NCBI GenBank assembly: GCA_046704785.1
Contig: JBJKRF010000020.1
Coordinates: 1 to 21,861, forward strand
Direction: 5' to 3'
Source of the DNA: JBJKRF01 sp046704785
GTDB taxonomy: Bacteria > Chloroflexota > Anaerolineae > Anaerolineales > Villigracilaceae
DNA: 21,861 bases
The translations under genes and the position numbers were made by a program. Positions 1 through 6,226 of this stretch are shown piece after piece. Numbering within the stretch: the stretch's first letter is position 1; each line of letters opens with the position of its first letter. Under the pieces are notes generated by a model. That model made no database searches, was not told the origin of the DNA, and saw nothing but the letters and a program-made list of their open reading frames with translations.

Positions 1-88
1 AACCACGACGGCCAGAACGGTGCACGAAGGAGGAAATTTCAAGGTTTTGCCCGCTTTTTCCTTCGTGCTCGTCGTGTCCTTGGTGGTT
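1..88. repeat. Nested inverted-repeat element
   Basis: Three pairs of complementary arms are nested around one centre: AACCAC (1-6) with GTGGTT (83-88), CACGACG (4-10) with CGTCGTG (70-76), and CACGAAGGA (23-31) with TCCTTCGTG (59-67). Read on the minus strand it begins with an ACCACCAAGGACACGA-like motif. This resembles the dispersed 'accacgaaggacacgaagg' repeats I know from Chloroflexota and other environmental genomes; that assignment is from memory. The element may start before the window. It is non-coding and adjoins a transposase relic. Confidence 0.55.
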
Positions 89-159
89 AAAAGAATGGTT
101 TCCCGTTAAAAACGGTTGAGCCGAAATACTTTGACATGACCAACTGACGGGAAGTCCCC

Positions 160-555
160 ATGATGGTGGACGGCGAACTGGCAGAAGCTGGTGCCGATGT
201 GTTCGCGCGCTTTGGGAAAGTGGTCAAAGCAACACTGACCCAGCTTCTCAGCAAGCAGGAAGAGCTTTTGAGTAGTCTTTTGGCACGTAGAGAGCAACTC
301 AGGGCCAGGCGTGTGGCCGAAAGCAACGCATGGACACGGCTCCCGCCAAGGTGCGCTCTTTGTTGAACGAATATATCATAAACCGGTCATCGAGCCTTCT
401 ATCAACGCTTGCTCAGGCAGGAAAGAAGAAAAAGGTGGACTATCGTTGCCTGCATGCGCAAATTGCTCACCATTTTGAATGCCATCCTATGTGACTGCAC
501 TCATTGGGATCCTGCTTTTTTCCTCTTGGCTTTCAACATAGTTGCTCTCTGGTGA
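160..555 (+). pseudogene. Degenerate IS110-family transposase remnant
   Basis: The frame starting at 160 reads ADVFARFGKVVK, then LLARREQLRARRVAESN, which matches the segment of IS110 transposases just after the DEDD/RuvC-like part. The similarity then jumps frame at about 329 (reading DTAPAKVRSLLNEYI). After about 391 it continues in the first frame as RAFYQRLL and ACMRKLLTILNAIL, the hallmark C-terminal end of this family, closing with TGA at 553-555. The N-terminal third and the region between the two conserved parts, including most of the transposase_20 domain, are missing, and at least two frameshifts are needed. It cannot make an active enzyme. I see no intact IS ends; IS110 elements lack terminal inverted repeats, so the original borders cannot be set. 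The family call rests on motif recall, not a search. Confidence 0.72.
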
Positions 556-590
556 AAGCCTGGAAGAGCTAAAAATTGTAGCGTGAAGAA

Positions 591-2393
591 CTACTTCCCT
601 AATCTCGCTCGTTCTTCTTCTGCCACGCTTTCGTCCAGCTTTTTGAACAAGGGACTCGGCTGGTTCAGGCGTTGCCCGGCTTTCAACTCACTGGGTTTCC
701 ATTGCAAGTCCGCGGCGGATTGGCCTGCGCGCAGACGGTAACGTAGCCCTTTATGCGTGCCCAGGTCATCATGAATCTCTTCGATATATTGCTCGCCGAA
801 CAGCGGAGTCTCATAGCCGAAGAAGCTGTGCAGGCGTTCGGACGTAAAAGGCAGGAAAGGCGCGAACATCACCTTGAGCGAGTCGATGGCCTTCAGCGCC
901 GTGAACACGCTTTTGGCCGCGGCCTCCCGGTCGGTTTTGATCTCGAACCACGGGGCCGACGTGTCCAGGTACTGGTTGACGGCAGTCGCCAGTTTCATGG
1001 CTTCGCCCAACGCGGCGCGCAGATGCACTGTATCCAGCTCCTTTCCCACCGTCTCGAAACCGGCTTCCACCGTTTCGAGCAGCGCCTTGTCCGCCGGGCG
1101 CAGTTCTCCGGGGTCGGGCACATGTCCTTCCCAATGTTTGTACGTAAACGATAGCACGCGGTTGGCCAGGTTGCCCCAGGTGGCAACCAACTCGTTGTTG
1201 TTGCGCGCCACGAACTCGTCCCACGACCAGTCGCTGTCCTTGGCTTCGGGCATGTTGACCGTCAGATAGTAGCGCAGCGCGTCCGGGTCGTAGCGCGTCA
1301 GCGCATCCAATCCCCAGACGCCCCAGTTGCGACTGCCCGAAATTTTTTTACCTTCCAGGTTCATGAACTGGTTGGCCGGAACGTCGTAGGGCAGGGTCAA
1401 TGGCTTGTCTTTTTCCTCAGTGAAGATTTCCATGAAGGTCTCGCCTGTGCCGAGTAGTTGAGCCGGCCACCAGGCGGCGTGAAAGAAGATGTTATCTTTG
1501 CCGATGAAGTAGAACGATTTCGCTGCCGGATTTGTCCACCAGGCCTGCCACGCCTCTGGCTTCCCAGAAAGTTTTGCCCATTCGACGGCGGCGGACAAAT
1601 ACCCGATGACGGCCTCGAACCAGACGTAGATGCGCTTTCCGGCTTCCGTCCAGCCCTCGACGGGGACGGGAATGCCCCAGTCGAGGTCGCGGGTGATTGG
1701 ACGGGGCTTCAGGCCTTCGGCTTCGATCTTGCGCAGCGACTCCCCGATGACGGTATCCCGCCAGTAGGATTGGCGCTCCCGCAAGAAGTTTGCCACGTCC
1801 GGCTCCAGCTTGGACAGGTCGAGAAAGTAATGTTCGGTGTCGCGCAGCTCGGGGGTCGAGCCGTCGATCTTCGAGCGCGGATTGATCAGTTTTTCGGCGT
1901 CCAGCACGTTGCCGCAGTTGTCGCACTGGTCGGAGCGCGCCTCCGTGTAACCGCAAATGTAGCAGGTGCCCTCCACGAAACGATCCGGCAGAAATTTGTC
2001 GGTCTTAGGCGAATACCACTGCGGGCGCGTCTCGGTATACAAAAAGCCGTTTTTCAACAATGCCCGGAAGATGTCCTGCGAGACTTTGAAGTGGTTTTCG
2101 GTATGCGTGCTGGTAAATAAATCGTAGCTAATGCCGAGTTTCTCGAATAGTTCGAGAAATCCGTTGTGGTAGGACTTGTAGACTTCCTCGATGGATTTGC
2201 CCAGCTTGTCGGCGGCAATGGTGACGGGTGTGCCGTGCGAGTCTGTGCCGCTGACCATCAGGACGTGGTCGCTCTTGAGACGGTGATAGCGCGCGACGAT
2301 GTCTCCCGGCAAGTGCGAGCCGGTAATGTTGCCGACGTGGATCTCGGCGTTGGCGTACGGCCAGGCGATGGCGATCAAGATGTTTTCAGACAT
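591..2393 (-). CDS. metG: Methionyl-tRNA synthetase
   Basis: Cytosolic class I aminoacyl-tRNA synthetase that charges tRNA-Met. The 600-residue protein has the nucleotide-binding HIGH-type signature as HVGN (19-22), the family GTDSHGTP segment (49-56), and one zinc knuckle C144/C147/C157/C160. An anticodon-binding helical region covers roughly 400-560. The KMSKS loop reads KISGS (350-354), so the second lysine is glycine. There is no C-terminal EMAP/tRNA-binding domain, in keeping with the length. The ATG start has GGAG six bases upstream. The gene stands alone behind its own promoter, a Met-rich leader ORF and an intrinsic terminator (2461-2648), which suggests expression responds to methionyl-tRNA supply. 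It is not co-directed with any gene between its stop and the window edge. The family is certain; the functional effect of the altered KMSKS is unknown. Confidence 0.97.
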   Translation of the reverse strand: MSENILIAIAWPYANAEIHVGNITGSHLPGDIVARYHRLKSDHVLMVSGTDSHGTPVTIAADKLGKSIEEVYKSYHNGFLELFEKLGISYDLFTSTHTENHFKVSQDIFRALLKNGFLYTETRPQWYSPKTDKFLPDRFVEGTCYICGYTEARSDQCDNCGNVLDAEKLINPRSKIDGSTPELRDTEHYFLDLSKLEPDVANFLRERQSYWRDTVIGESLRKIEAEGLKPRPITRDLDWGIPVPVEGWTEAGKRIYVWFEAVIGYLSAAVEWAKLSGKPEAWQAWWTNPAAKSFYFIGKDNIFFHAAWWPAQLLGTGETFMEIFTEEKDKPLTLPYDVPANQFMNLEGKKISGSRNWGVWGLDALTRYDPDALRYYLTVNMPEAKDSDWSWDEFVARNNNELVATWGNLANRVLSFTYKHWEGHVPDPGELRPADKALLETVEAGFETVGKELDTVHLRAALGEAMKLATAVNQYLDTSAPWFEIKTDREAAAKSVFTALKAIDSLKVMFAPFLPFTSERLHSFFGYETPLFGEQYIEEIHDDLGTHKGLRYRLRAGQSAADLQWKPSELKAGQRLNQPSPLFKKLDESVAEEERARLGK

Positions 2394-2460
2394 AAGGTGC
2401 TCCGTGCAAAACGATAGTTGTGATTAATGCGTGACGGTTGATAAGGAATGGCTCCTGGTG

Positions 2461-2495
2461 GCAAACAAAAGGGCTGCCCGCATCGTGGACAGCCC
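2461..2495 (-). terminator. Intrinsic terminator in the metG leader (attenuator)
   Basis: On the minus strand GGGCTGTCC (2495-2487) pairs with GGGCAGCCC (2479-2471) around a 7-nt loop, then TTTTGTTT follows. One pair is U-G in the minus-strand RNA but A-C on the plus strand, so the hairpin fits minus-strand transcription. It ends 67 bases before the metG start and 25 bases after the stop of the Met-rich leader ORF. No gene ends close upstream, so a role as an attenuator is more likely than a gene-end terminator. Confidence 0.8.
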
Positions 2496-2519
2496 GTATC
2501 TTTGGGTAGAAAAGAAAGA

Positions 2520-2612
2520 CTAACGGCTTCCCGATCCGCGTTGGACTGCGCTCATGCGCATCGACATGGGCATCATGGACATCGAAGATAAGGAAACCGG
2601 GAACGTATTCAT
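2520..2612 (-). CDS. Methionine-rich leader peptide upstream of metG
   Basis: A 30-codon ORF from ATG (2612-2610) to TAG (2522-2520). Codons 11-20 read MSMMPMSMRM, six Met in ten, plus the initiator; Met is normally 2-3 percent of residues, so chance is unlikely. It lies between a sigma-70 promoter whose -10 box ends 7 bases before the ATG and an intrinsic terminator, and metG follows. No Shine-Dalgarno precedes the ATG, which would sit at or within a base of the transcript start, so translation is probably leaderless. By analogy with his, trp, leu and pheST attenuation leaders, slow decoding of Met codons would keep the ribosome off the region just downstream. That region (2532-2523, GGGAAGCCGU in RNA) can pair with ACGGGCUGUCC (2497-2487), the terminator's 5' arm, and prevent termination. 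A ribosome reaching the stop codon would mask it. I know of no described leader of this kind for metG. Confidence 0.75.
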   Translation of the reverse strand: MNTFPVSLSSMSMMPMSMRMSAVQRGSGSR

Positions 2613-2619
2613 GAGCAGT

Positions 2620-2648
2620 AGTTTAAGCGGATGGGGAAGGTTTGTCAA
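2620..2648 (-). promoter_or_regulatory. Sigma-70 promoter of the metG leader
   Basis: On the minus strand TTGACA (2648-2643, perfect -35) is followed by a 17-bp spacer and TAAACT (2625-2620, four of six -10 matches). Seven bases then separate the -10 box from the A of the leader ATG, placing the start of transcription at about 2612-2613. Confidence 0.75.
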
Positions 2649-2658
2649 TGTTGTTCTC

Positions 2659-2687
2659 AAAAAAAATACGAGAAGCTGCTGTTCTTC
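2659..2687 (-). terminator. Possible weak terminator after the rpoD operon
   Basis: Eleven bases past the stop of the membrane-protein gene, GAAG and CTTC (2687-2684 and 2675-2672) can form a short hairpin with an 8-nt loop. A run of eight T on the minus strand (2666-2659) follows after five bases. The stem is weak but the U-tract is long, and the metG promoter begins right after it. Confidence 0.35.
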
Positions 2688-2697
2688 ATTGGATCAT

Positions 2698-3285
2698 TTA
2701 TTTTTTGTGTTTGCCGGGGTTTTCCTGTTTCGATTGGAGTAAATCGTAATTTCCCTTGACCATCTTGTAATAGGTGACTGCCAGGGTTCGCCATGCGTAG
2801 ACGGAACCGGCTGTCAACAAGATTCCCAGAAGCACAGAGAAAAACAGCAGCGCGGCCTCGTTGGGTGCCTGGACTCGCACGATCAGAATCACCAACAAAA
2901 CAGTGCTGATGGCAAAGTTGAGGGACGAGGCGCGGGCGATCCGCAGGCGCGAGCGCGTATATTCGAACTGCCGGTTCAGAAATTCGTTGTCTTTGCTGAT
3001 GTCGAAGCGCACTGCGCTGGATGAGAATGACAGGCCGGGCAAAATCCGGTTTTTCAAGCTGCAGTCCCAGCCATAGAAACTAAAATCGGCAACCCGGTCG
3101 ATCACAATGCCGAGAACGTAAAGGACGGACAGGGAAGCGACTGCAATCAAGGTCTGCCAGTCCGACACGGCTTTTAAGGCTTGTAACCAGCCGAATCCCA
3201 GAAAATTGAAGGCCAGCAGCAGTAACCAGATGACGCTCTGTAACCCGATGATGAGCAGCTCTGCGAAGAGCAGGGTGGTATTCAT
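2698..3285 (-). CDS. Hypothetical four-helix membrane protein
   Basis: I do not recognise the 195-residue protein. It has hydrophobic segments at about 5-32 and 47-65, a soluble stretch of about 60 residues rich in charged residues (about 68-118), and two more hydrophobic segments at about 122-138 and 144-162. A basic tail (KQENPGKHKK) closes the protein. This layout suggests an integral inner-membrane protein with a central cytoplasmic loop. The ATG lies six bases after the rpoD stop codon (TAAAGTGGATG), so it is very probably co-transcribed and translationally coupled with rpoD, although its ribosome binding site is weak. Nothing visible links it mechanistically to sigma-factor function. 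Confidence 0.7.
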   Translation of the reverse strand: MNTTLLFAELLIIGLQSVIWLLLLAFNFLGFGWLQALKAVSDWQTLIAVASLSVLYVLGIVIDRVADFSFYGWDCSLKNRILPGLSFSSSAVRFDISKDNEFLNRQFEYTRSRLRIARASSLNFAISTVLLVILIVRVQAPNEAALLFFSVLLGILLTAGSVYAWRTLAVTYYKMVKGNYDLLQSKQENPGKHKK

Positions 3286-3291
3286 TCCACT

Positions 3292-4470
3292 TTACAGGTA
3301 ATCTTTCAACTGGCGGGCCCGTCGCGGGTGGCGTAGTCGGCGTAGGGCTTTGCCCTCGATTTGGCGGATGCGCTCGCGGGTCAGTCCGAACTTTTGGCCG
3401 ACCTCCTCCAGCGTGTACGCGGTGCCGTCGTCCAGGCCAAAGCGCAGGCGCAGCACGCGCGCCTCGCGCGGCGTGAGCGTCGTCAACACTTCCTCCAGCT
3501 TTTCACGCAGCATGGATTGGTAGGCGCTCTGCATGGGCGTCGGACTGAACTCATCCTCGATGAAGGCTCCCAGTTCGTTTTCGTCCTCGTCGCCTACCGG
3601 GCTTTCCAGCGAGAGCGGCAGCCAGGAGACCTTCTGAATCCATTGCACCTTTTTGGCGGCCAGCCCTACGGCATCGGCCAATTCGTCGACGGTTGGCGCA
3701 CGCCCGAGCTTTTGTTCCAGTTCGTGGGTGACCTTGTACATTTGCCGGATTCGGTCGATCATGTGCACTGGCACGCGGATGGTGCGGCCCTGGTCTGCGA
3801 TGGCGCGCGTAATCGTCTGGCGAATCCACCAGGTGGCATAGGTGGAGAAGCGAAAGCCGCGCTTGTAGTCATATTTTTCCACGGCTTTCATCAGGCCCAG
3901 GTTGCCTTCCTGGATCAAGTCTAAAAACGCGACGTTGCGGCCCATGTAACGCTTGGCGATGCTTACCACTAGGCGCGTGTTGGCTTTGATGATGTGTTCG
4001 CGGGCCAGCAGGCCGTCTTGATAACAGGTTTCCAACGCGCGGCGTTCGCTGGCGCTGTGGCGCACAGGTTTGAGCAATTCGTGTTGGGCGTTGCGACCTG
4101 CTTCGATGCGCATGGCCAGGTCAAGCTCTTCTTCGTGGGAAAGCAGTGGAACACGCGCCATTTCCTTCAAATAAAGTCCCACCGTATCGTCGGAGGAAAT
4201 GGATTCGACAGGATTCGCCCAGGATTCGTAGCCGAACTCTGGAGGCGTGGTCTCGTCTATTTGAACATCATATTCCCCTTCGGCGTCGACGATATCGACG
4301 CCCCGTCGCCGCAATACCGTCAGGATGACGCTCAACCGCTCTGCGTCGGTATTGACTTCTGGATAGGCCTCCATAAGGTCATCCGTGGTCAGATACCCCT
4401 GCACCCCGGCTTTTTCCAACAACAGGTGCAGAACTTCGTCTCTTTGCCTACGTCGATCCGGATGTGCCAC
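3292..4470 (-). CDS. rpoD: Primary RNA polymerase sigma factor (RpoD/SigA type)
   Basis: Directs RNA polymerase to housekeeping promoters. It shows an N-terminal 1.1-like part (LTTDDLMEAYPEV) and region 1.2 (DDTVGLYLKEMARVPLL). Region 2 includes DLIQEGNLGLMKAV and the -10 recognition helix RFSTYATWWIRQTITRAI; region 3 includes GRAPTVDELADAVG. Region 4 has a C-terminal HTH (TLEEVGQKFGLTRERIRQIEGKALRRLR) for the -35 element. The frame is open back to a GTG at 4482, but GGAGGG (4480-4475) is an excellent Shine-Dalgarno five bases before the next in-frame GTG at 4470, so 4470 is chosen (392 residues). It lies 46 bases after the DUF177 gene with no visible promoter between, and six bases before the membrane-protein gene, so all three probably form one operon. 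At about 390 residues it is typical of compact Gram-positive/Chloroflexota SigA rather than the longer proteobacterial RpoD. Confidence 0.95.
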   Translation of the reverse strand: MAHPDRRRQRDEVLHLLLEKAGVQGYLTTDDLMEAYPEVNTDAERLSVILTVLRRRGVDIVDAEGEYDVQIDETTPPEFGYESWANPVESISSDDTVGLYLKEMARVPLLSHEEELDLAMRIEAGRNAQHELLKPVRHSASERRALETCYQDGLLAREHIIKANTRLVVSIAKRYMGRNVAFLDLIQEGNLGLMKAVEKYDYKRGFRFSTYATWWIRQTITRAIADQGRTIRVPVHMIDRIRQMYKVTHELEQKLGRAPTVDELADAVGLAAKKVQWIQKVSWLPLSLESPVGDEDENELGAFIEDEFSPTPMQSAYQSMLREKLEEVLTTLTPREARVLRLRFGLDDGTAYTLEEVGQKFGLTRERIRQIEGKALRRLRHPRRARQLKDYL

Positions 4471-4516
4471 GTTACCCTCCACGTTTCAAACATCCGGCAC
4501 TGAAGGGGTAGAGAAT

Positions 4517-5032
4517 CTACTCGTCCAGAAGCTGCTTCAGCACCGAAAACGGTGAGTCATGTTCGGGGCGATGCCCACAGTCCTTTTCGTTCAGGTTCTG
4601 ACCGCATACCGAACACAACCCTTTACAGGTTTCCCGACATAACGGTTTGATTGGAAGTTCCAATAGCGCGTATTCGCGTACCAACGGCTGCAAATCGATG
4701 TGCGCATCTTCCGGCACTAACAGCCCCGAATCGGTAACCGACCTTCTGTCGAAGGCGTACAACTCGGTGAATTGCACATGCAAGTTTTGCTCGTATTCAT
4801 CGAGGCAGCGTACACATTCGAGCGCGGTGTGTGCGTTGAAATCTCCCTGTACCAGCAGGCCCTGCGGGGTACGACTGATTTTGGCTGCGCCTTCAAAATC
4901 AGTTAACGTCAAATCTTCGCATTGCAGTGCGGGGAGATCGAACAGAAAGTCACGGCTGATCCCGATGGACGCATTGACGAGAAAACCGACGTTCAGCCGT
5001 AAAGGTTTACGAGAAGTGGACACCTTACTCAC
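4517..5032 (-). CDS. DUF177/YceD-family protein
   Basis: A 171-residue DUF177 (YceD) protein. The conserved part has a CVRC pair (C73, C76) and a cysteine-rich C-terminus C132, C136, C140, C143, C152 (CRETCKGLCSVCGQN), likely metal-binding. Family members are linked to 23S rRNA/50S maturation and normally sit directly upstream of rpmF (ribosomal protein L32). Here rpmF is absent and rpoD follows 46 bases after the stop. The GTG start at 5032 follows a strong promoter (5054-5082) with a predicted 5' UTR of only about 15 bases and no clear Shine-Dalgarno; another GTG lies three codons further in. The family is quite certain; the molecular role is known only by association. Confidence 0.88.
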   Translation of the reverse strand: MSKVSTSRKPLRLNVGFLVNASIGISRDFLFDLPALQCEDLTLTDFEGAAKISRTPQGLLVQGDFNAHTALECVRCLDEYEQNLHVQFTELYAFDRRSVTDSGLLVPEDAHIDLQPLVREYALLELPIKPLCRETCKGLCSVCGQNLNEKDCGHRPEHDSPFSVLKQLLDE

Positions 5033-5053
5033 TGGTAAATGGAATTTGCGTAC

Positions 5054-5082
5054 ATTTTAGCACGCGCGATTCCCGAAGTCAA
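5054..5082 (-). promoter_or_regulatory. Sigma-70 promoter of the DUF177-rpoD operon
   Basis: TTGACT (5082-5077), a 17-bp spacer and TAAAAT (5059-5054) on the minus strand, five of six matches in each box. The predicted start is about 5047, roughly 15 bases before the GTG of the DUF177 gene. Confidence 0.75.
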
Positions 5083-5109
5083 TAAGTTTTTCGTATAGTG
5101 ACTGATGTT

Positions 5110-5244
5110 TTACGGAATTTGTTTCACAGGGACGCTGGAAACCGTCTGTTGCAGTACCCACCGGGTTTCGCCCTGCGCGTTAAGCGCGCAGGTTTTGAAC
5201 TCCTGCTCCGTGAAATGCCCCTGGGAGCTCTTAACGTGCGACAC
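5110..5244 (-). CDS. Possible small ORF (44 aa), unrecognised
   Basis: A 44-codon ORF starting at a GTG ten bases after the polyprenyl synthase stop and ending in TAA. Its translation (HFTEQEFKTCALNAQGE, TRWVLQQTVSSVPVKQIP) has balanced, protein-like composition, unlike the Arg/Pro-rich shadow frames here. I recognise no family, and no good ribosome binding site is visible. A 7-bp hairpin (5173-5191, CTGCGCG/CGCGCAG) lies inside it without a U-tract. It could be a real last gene of the tatD operon, a gene remnant, or chance. Comparative data would decide. Confidence 0.33.
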   Translation of the reverse strand: MSHVKSSQGHFTEQEFKTCALNAQGETRWVLQQTVSSVPVKQIP

Positions 5245-5254
5245 CAGGGCTTGG

Positions 5255-6223
5255 TTAGATACGGCGGTCGATGAAATATCGGGCCAGGTTGTCCAGCGCT
5301 TCTCGCTCTGTGGAGGGCGGAAATTGCTCCAGGGCTTCGCGGGCCTTGTCCACATGGTTGCCGGCTTGTTGTAAAGCAAGCTGAATTGCCTCGCTCTCCC
5401 GAATGGACTCGACCAAGGCTGCCATACGTTCGGCGTCGCCCCACTGGCCGTCTGACAGCAGTTGGACGTTGGGGTCGTCAGGATGAGACTCGACGTAGTA
5501 AATGGCTGGCAGCGTGACCAGCCCTTGCAGCAGGTCCGAGCCGAGCGGTTTCCCCACCGTGGCTTGCTCGCCGGTGAAATCGAGCACGTCGTCCATAATC
5601 TGGAAGGCAATGCCGATCTCGTACCCATACGTTTTGAGGCTCCTATGCACAGAACGCTCGTCGGTGCTGACCATGGCCGCGGCCAATGCCGACATCTCGA
5701 ACAGCGAGGCCGTCTTGGCATAAATGCGCTCATAATAATTCTTGCGGCTGATCAGGCCGCGTGCAGCGAAGAGCTGTGTCAATTCGCCATTGACGATGAT
5801 GGCCAACGTTTCGGCGAACAGGTGCATCAACGGAATGTTATCGATTTGCGCGGCCAGGCGCGCTGCGCGTGCGAACAGGTAATCGCCGGTCAGCACCGTG
5901 GCCGCCGACGACCATTTTGCATTCAGAGTTGGCATGCCGCGTCGTAGCAACGAATTGTCGATCAAGTCATCGTGGACGAGCGTTGCTGTGTGCAGCATTT
6001 CTACCGCTGCACCTAACGTCACCAGTTTGTCTGGTGGGCCGCCGAGCAGGTTCCCTACCAACAAAACCAACGTTGGGCGTACACGTTTACCGCCCGCCGA
6101 AATCAACTGGTCTAAGGCAGCGCGCAAATCAGGATGATGGTTGACATCCCCTTGTGCGCGCATGCACTCTTCGACGAGCAGGATACCTTCTTGTACCGGT
6201 GTAAAAAACGTCACTGTGCTCAA
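5255..6223 (-). CDS. Polyprenyl diphosphate synthase (trans, long-chain)
   Basis: Elongates allylic diphosphates with isopentenyl diphosphate to make a long isoprenoid chain, probably for the menaquinone side chain. All family landmarks are present: GGKRVRP (44-50), the first aspartate-rich motif DDLID (85-89), an RRGMPT basic motif (94-99), GDYLFA (113-118), and the second aspartate-rich motif DDVLD (211-215). The residue five before the first motif is Ala80; a small residue there usually goes with long products. At 322 residues the length is typical. The start is TTG at 6223, supported by GGGGAGG eight bases upstream and lying three bases after the tatD stop, so the two genes are translationally coupled. 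The exact chain length cannot be read from the sequence. Confidence 0.92.
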   Translation of the reverse strand: MSTVTFFTPVQEGILLVEECMRAQGDVNHHPDLRAALDQLISAGGKRVRPTLVLLVGNLLGGPPDKLVTLGAAVEMLHTATLVHDDLIDNSLLRRGMPTLNAKWSSAATVLTGDYLFARAARLAAQIDNIPLMHLFAETLAIIVNGELTQLFAARGLISRKNYYERIYAKTASLFEMSALAAAMVSTDERSVHRSLKTYGYEIGIAFQIMDDVLDFTGEQATVGKPLGSDLLQGLVTLPAIYYVESHPDDPNVQLLSDGQWGDAERMAALVESIRESEAIQLALQQAGNHVDKAREALEQFPPSTEREALDNLARYFIDRRI

Positions 6224-6226
6224 AAT

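Noticed and set aside
1458..2120. 220-codon plus-strand ORF opposite metG
   Set aside because: Antisense to conserved metG sequence; composition is a by-product of GC-rich codon use, with no promoter or ribosome binding site.
2394..2660. T-box riboswitch upstream of metG
   Set aside because: No T-box consensus bulge or specifier-loop layout is visible on the minus strand. A short Met-rich ORF plus terminator explains the region better.
2554..2742. Plus-strand ORF of 62 codons
   Set aside because: It is antisense to the metG promoter and Met-rich leader, and has no protein-like similarity or ribosome binding site.
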